A DNA stretch of 7,663 nt, taken from Thermoanaerobaculia bacterium (lineage in GTDB: Bacteria; Acidobacteriota; Thermoanaerobaculia; Multivoradales; JAHEKO01). A program made the position numbers and the translations under genes. The stretch lies in the NCBI GenBank assembly GCA_029287645.1, contig JARFQS010000475.1:1-7663 (forward strand), given 5' to 3'. Below the pieces are notes generated by a model. That model saw only the letters and a program-made list of their open reading frames with translations. It was not told the DNA's origin and searched no databases. Of this stretch, positions 5,614-7,663 are shown piece after piece; position 1 is the first letter of the stretch; the number at the start of each line of letters is the position of its first letter.

Positions 5614-7062
5614 CTACGGCTCCAGACGCTCGAGGCCCACACCGGTGCGATCGAATCCGGCCGCCCACAGGAGCGAGAACACCGGCCCGCCGTAGCAGAA
5701 GACTGCCCAGGGTAGGAGCTCCAACGTCGGCACGCCGAGGGTGGTGGACATGAAGATGCCGGATACGGTCCAGGGAAGGAGGGGCTCGACGATGGTGACC
5801 GAGTCCTCCAGGGAGCGCGAGAGGTTCACTGGCGCCAGGTCCCGTTGTCGGTAGGCCTTCTGGAACATGCCTCCGACAATCAGCGCGGTGACTCCCCCGT
5901 GACTGGTGAGGGAGATCATGGTCGTACCCGCCGCCATCGTGGCCGCGATGAGGCCGAAGGTGGAACGGACAGTTCCGAGGAGGGCCTCCAGGAGCCGATC
6001 CAGCGCGCCCGAGACATCCATGCCTGCCGCCAGCAGAAAGGCTGCCAGGATGAGCACGAGAGTGCTCGCCATGGAGTAGAGACCGCCCCTGTCCAGCAGC
6101 TGGACAAACGGTTCGCTCAAAGAGGCCGCATCCAGACCCAGGTCGGCCACCATCGCGGAATCGAAGCCGCGAACGGCCGAGGTCAGCACACTCTGGACCC
6201 CGAATCCCTGTAGGGCTCCTCCCAGGACCATGGCGACCAGCGAAGAGGCCGCCAGGGCCAGGGCTGGAGAGACCTTCAAAGCGATACCCGCCAGGACGAC
6301 CACCAGGGGAAGTAGGGTCCATAGGCCGAGGCTGAAGACCCGATCCATCTCCGTCAACAGGGTCTGAGCGGACTCGGGAACGACCCCGGTTGCCTCGGCG
6401 GCTCGGCGGCCCAGCGTGGAGTAAACCAATAGGGCTACAAGCGAAGACGGGACGGCGGTATAGAGCATGTTGCGGATGTGGGCGTAGAGGTCGGCACCCG
6501 CTCCGATGGCGCAGATGTTGGTCGAATCCGACAGCGGGGACATCTTGTCGCCCAGGTAGGCACCAGAGATCACGGCGCCGGCAGTAGCGGCTATGGGAGC
6601 ATGGACCGCCGCGGCCGCGCCCATGAGTGCCACACCCAGGGTTCCCGCCGACCCCCAGGAAGTACCCGTGCACAACGACATGACCGCCGTTACCAGGAAG
6701 GCGGAAAGGACGAAGAATCGTGGGCTCAGAAGCTGAATCCCGGCCGAGATGAGAGCCGGAATGGTTCCTGAAACCACCCAGGTGCCGATCAGCATGCCGA
6801 TGGTCAGCAGGATCAGGATGACCGGCAGTACCGCCGCGAGCTTCTCCCCCGTCGAGCGTTGGATGTCCATCCAGTTCGCGCCACGCCGCACTGCCTGGAT
6901 TCCGGCTACGCTGGCGGCCACCAGCAATGCCAGGACCAGCATGTCCGCGTCGAGCTCGAAGAAGAGGCCGCCGATGACAAAGCAGGCGACCAGGGTGATC
7001 AGCGGCAGGGCGGCGGCGGCCACCGCGAGGGGTCTCGAGGGGTGCTCCTGAGCGGCCACCAA
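5614..7062 (-). CDS. NhaC-superfamily secondary transporter
   Basis: This is a 482-residue, strongly hydrophobic inner-membrane protein with about 11-12 predicted segments. NhaC hallmarks are clear: GTSWGSAGTLGVALMG (133-148), GDKMSPLSDSTN (171-182) and, near the C-terminus, EDSVTIVEPLLPW followed by SGIFMSTTLGV (to 444). Members exchange Na+ for H+, or couple such gradients to organic substrates: malate/lactate exchangers belong here, and MetT-type methionine transporters have been proposed in this superfamily. The start is uncertain. TTG at 7062 is followed directly by GTG at 7059, and both have only weak upstream GGA or GAG sequences; no other start lies before the first membrane segment (about 11-35). 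The gene begins 12 bases after the stop of a Cys/Met-metabolism enzyme, so the two are probably co-transcribed and perhaps translationally coupled. That neighbour favours an amino acid substrate over plain antiport, but only as an inference. Confidence 0.92.
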   Translation of the reverse strand: MVAAQEHPSRPLAVAAAALPLITLVACFVIGGLFFELDADMLVLALLVAASVAGIQAVRRGANWMDIQRSTGEKLAAVLPVILILLTIGMLIGTWVVSGTIPALISAGIQLLSPRFFVLSAFLVTAVMSLCTGTSWGSAGTLGVALMGAAAAVHAPIAATAGAVISGAYLGDKMSPLSDSTNICAIGAGADLYAHIRNMLYTAVPSSLVALLVYSTLGRRAAEATGVVPESAQTLLTEMDRVFSLGLWTLLPLVVVLAGIALKVSPALALAASSLVAMVLGGALQGFGVQSVLTSAVRGFDSAMVADLGLDAASLSEPFVQLLDRGGLYSMASTLVLILAAFLLAAGMDVSGALDRLLEALLGTVRSTFGLIAATMAAGTTMISLTSHGGVTALIVGGMFQKAYRQRDLAPVNLSRSLEDSVTIVEPLLPWTVSGIFMSTTLGVPTLELLPWAVFCYGGPVFSLLWAAGFDRTGVGLERLEP

Positions 7063-7074
7063 GTCTCGGCTGTC

Positions 7075-7663
7075 CTAGAAGGCCTCGAAGGACCGGTCGA
7101 GGTCCAGAATCAGGGCTTCGGCACCTTCGAGTCCGACCGACAGCCGCACGGTTCCAGGAGGAATGCGTTGCGCTGCCAGATAGTCGGCATTGGTGCCATG
7201 GTTGGGGGACAGAGCGAGACTCTCGACACCGCCCCAGCTGACGCCGACCCGGAAGAGCTGCAATCGATCGATGAAAGCTGCCACCTCCGGGTAGCTCTCG
7301 GTGTCGAGCTCGAAGCTGAACAGACCGGCGAAGCCACGCAGTTGAGTCTTCAAGAGCTCGGGCTCCTCGGCCAGGGCCGGGTGAAAGACCCGGCGCACCT
7401 TGGGGTGGTTGTCGAGATACCGGGCAATCTTCAGTCCATCCGCATGATGCTGCAACATCCGGGTGGGCAGAGTCCGCAGCCCCCGATTGACCAACCAGGC
7501 ATCCACGGGACCGAGCGCACCTCCGAGGAGCAGATAGGCATCGAAGAAGATGCGCTCCAAGAGCTCGTCGGAGCCGACGATGGCGCCGGCAATCACATCG
7601 CTGTGTCCACCCATGTATTTGGTTGCCGCGTGCACCACCAAGTCGACCCCTTGATCCAGGGGC
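7075..7663 (-). CDS. Cys/Met-metabolism PLP-dependent enzyme, C-terminal part (5' end beyond window)
   Basis: The frame is open at the right edge and gives 195 complete codons before TAG at 7077-7075, about half of a typical 380-420 residue enzyme. It starts within the PLP-lysine motif: VVHAATKYMGGHSD, whose Lys (codon 7620-7618) forms the Schiff base with the cofactor. Further family signatures follow: GALGPVDAWLVNRGLRTL, VRRVFHPAL, GLFSFEL, VSWGGVESL, and the C-terminal VRLSVGLE, whose Arg (codon 7146-7144) binds the substrate carboxylate. The family includes cystathionine gamma-synthase, cystathionine beta- and gamma-lyases, methionine gamma-lyase and O-acetylhomoserine sulfhydrylase, all cytoplasmic. 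The SWGG.ESL form recalls beta-lyases, but the residues that discriminate are mostly upstream of the window, so I give no symbol. TTG at 7641 is inside the conserved motif and is not the start. It precedes the NhaC-type transporter by 12 bases; the promoter lies beyond the right edge. Confidence 0.92.
   Translation of the reverse strand, partial: PLDQGVDLVVHAATKYMGGHSDVIAGAIVGSDELLERIFFDAYLLLGGALGPVDAWLVNRGLRTLPTRMLQHHADGLKIARYLDNHPKVRRVFHPALAEEPELLKTQLRGFAGLFSFELDTESYPEVAAFIDRLQLFRVGVSWGGVESLALSPNHGTNADYLAAQRIPPGTVRLSVGLEGAEALILDLDRSFEAF

Noticed and set aside
5240..6673. A 477-codon minus-strand frame overlapping the NhaC-type gene and the end of the SecA-like gene
   Set aside because: Its product is rich in Gly, Arg, Pro and His with no motifs, and it shares a strand but not a frame with the clear NhaC coding sequence.
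1..7663. CRISPR arrays, tRNA or rRNA genes, insertion sequences, phage or defence genes
   Set aside because: I found no regularly spaced repeats, cloverleaf-like sequence, transposase motifs or terminal inverted repeats; nearly the whole window is explained by the listed genes.

Overview
The window comes from a GC-rich bacterium: codon third positions are mostly G or C, and both strands carry many long meaningless open frames. A secreted M14-type peptidase suggests a Gram-negative, protein-degrading heterotroph. The gene mix (large M14 peptidase, NhaC carrier, heme oxygenase, extra SecA) would fit an Acidobacteriota-like lineage, but nothing in the window proves the taxonomy. I see no RNA genes, CRISPR arrays, insertion sequences or att sites.

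Layout. Positions 1-2093 (minus) hold most of a secreted zinc carboxypeptidase-like protein of family M14, cut by the left edge. Positions 2094-2290 are a divergent intergenic region with a good promoter facing right. Three rightward genes follow: a 35-residue membrane microprotein (2291-2398, moderate confidence), a biliverdin-producing heme oxygenase (2452-3090) and an unusual SecA-family ATPase (3167-5584). Only 29 bases separate the SecA stop from the stop of a convergent gene. That leftward pair consists of a PLP-dependent Cys/Met-metabolism enzyme (7075-7663, cut by the right edge) and, 12 bases downstream of it, an NhaC-superfamily carrier (5614-7062).

How the genes may work together. 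The rightward cluster joins heme breakdown to a second-type SecA that seems to have lost the helical wing domain and the C-terminal zinc tail and to have gained a hydrophobic C-terminus. A microprotein and an operator-like palindrome sit upstream of the heme oxygenase. This cluster is the most interesting part of the window; a shared function is inference. In the leftward pair, close spacing with a sulfur amino acid enzyme makes methionine or a related amino acid a plausible substrate for the NhaC-type carrier, rather than simple Na+/H+ exchange. The M14 peptidase would supply amino acids from outside peptides and looks like an independent unit.

All family assignments come from reading motifs by eye; no database search was possible.
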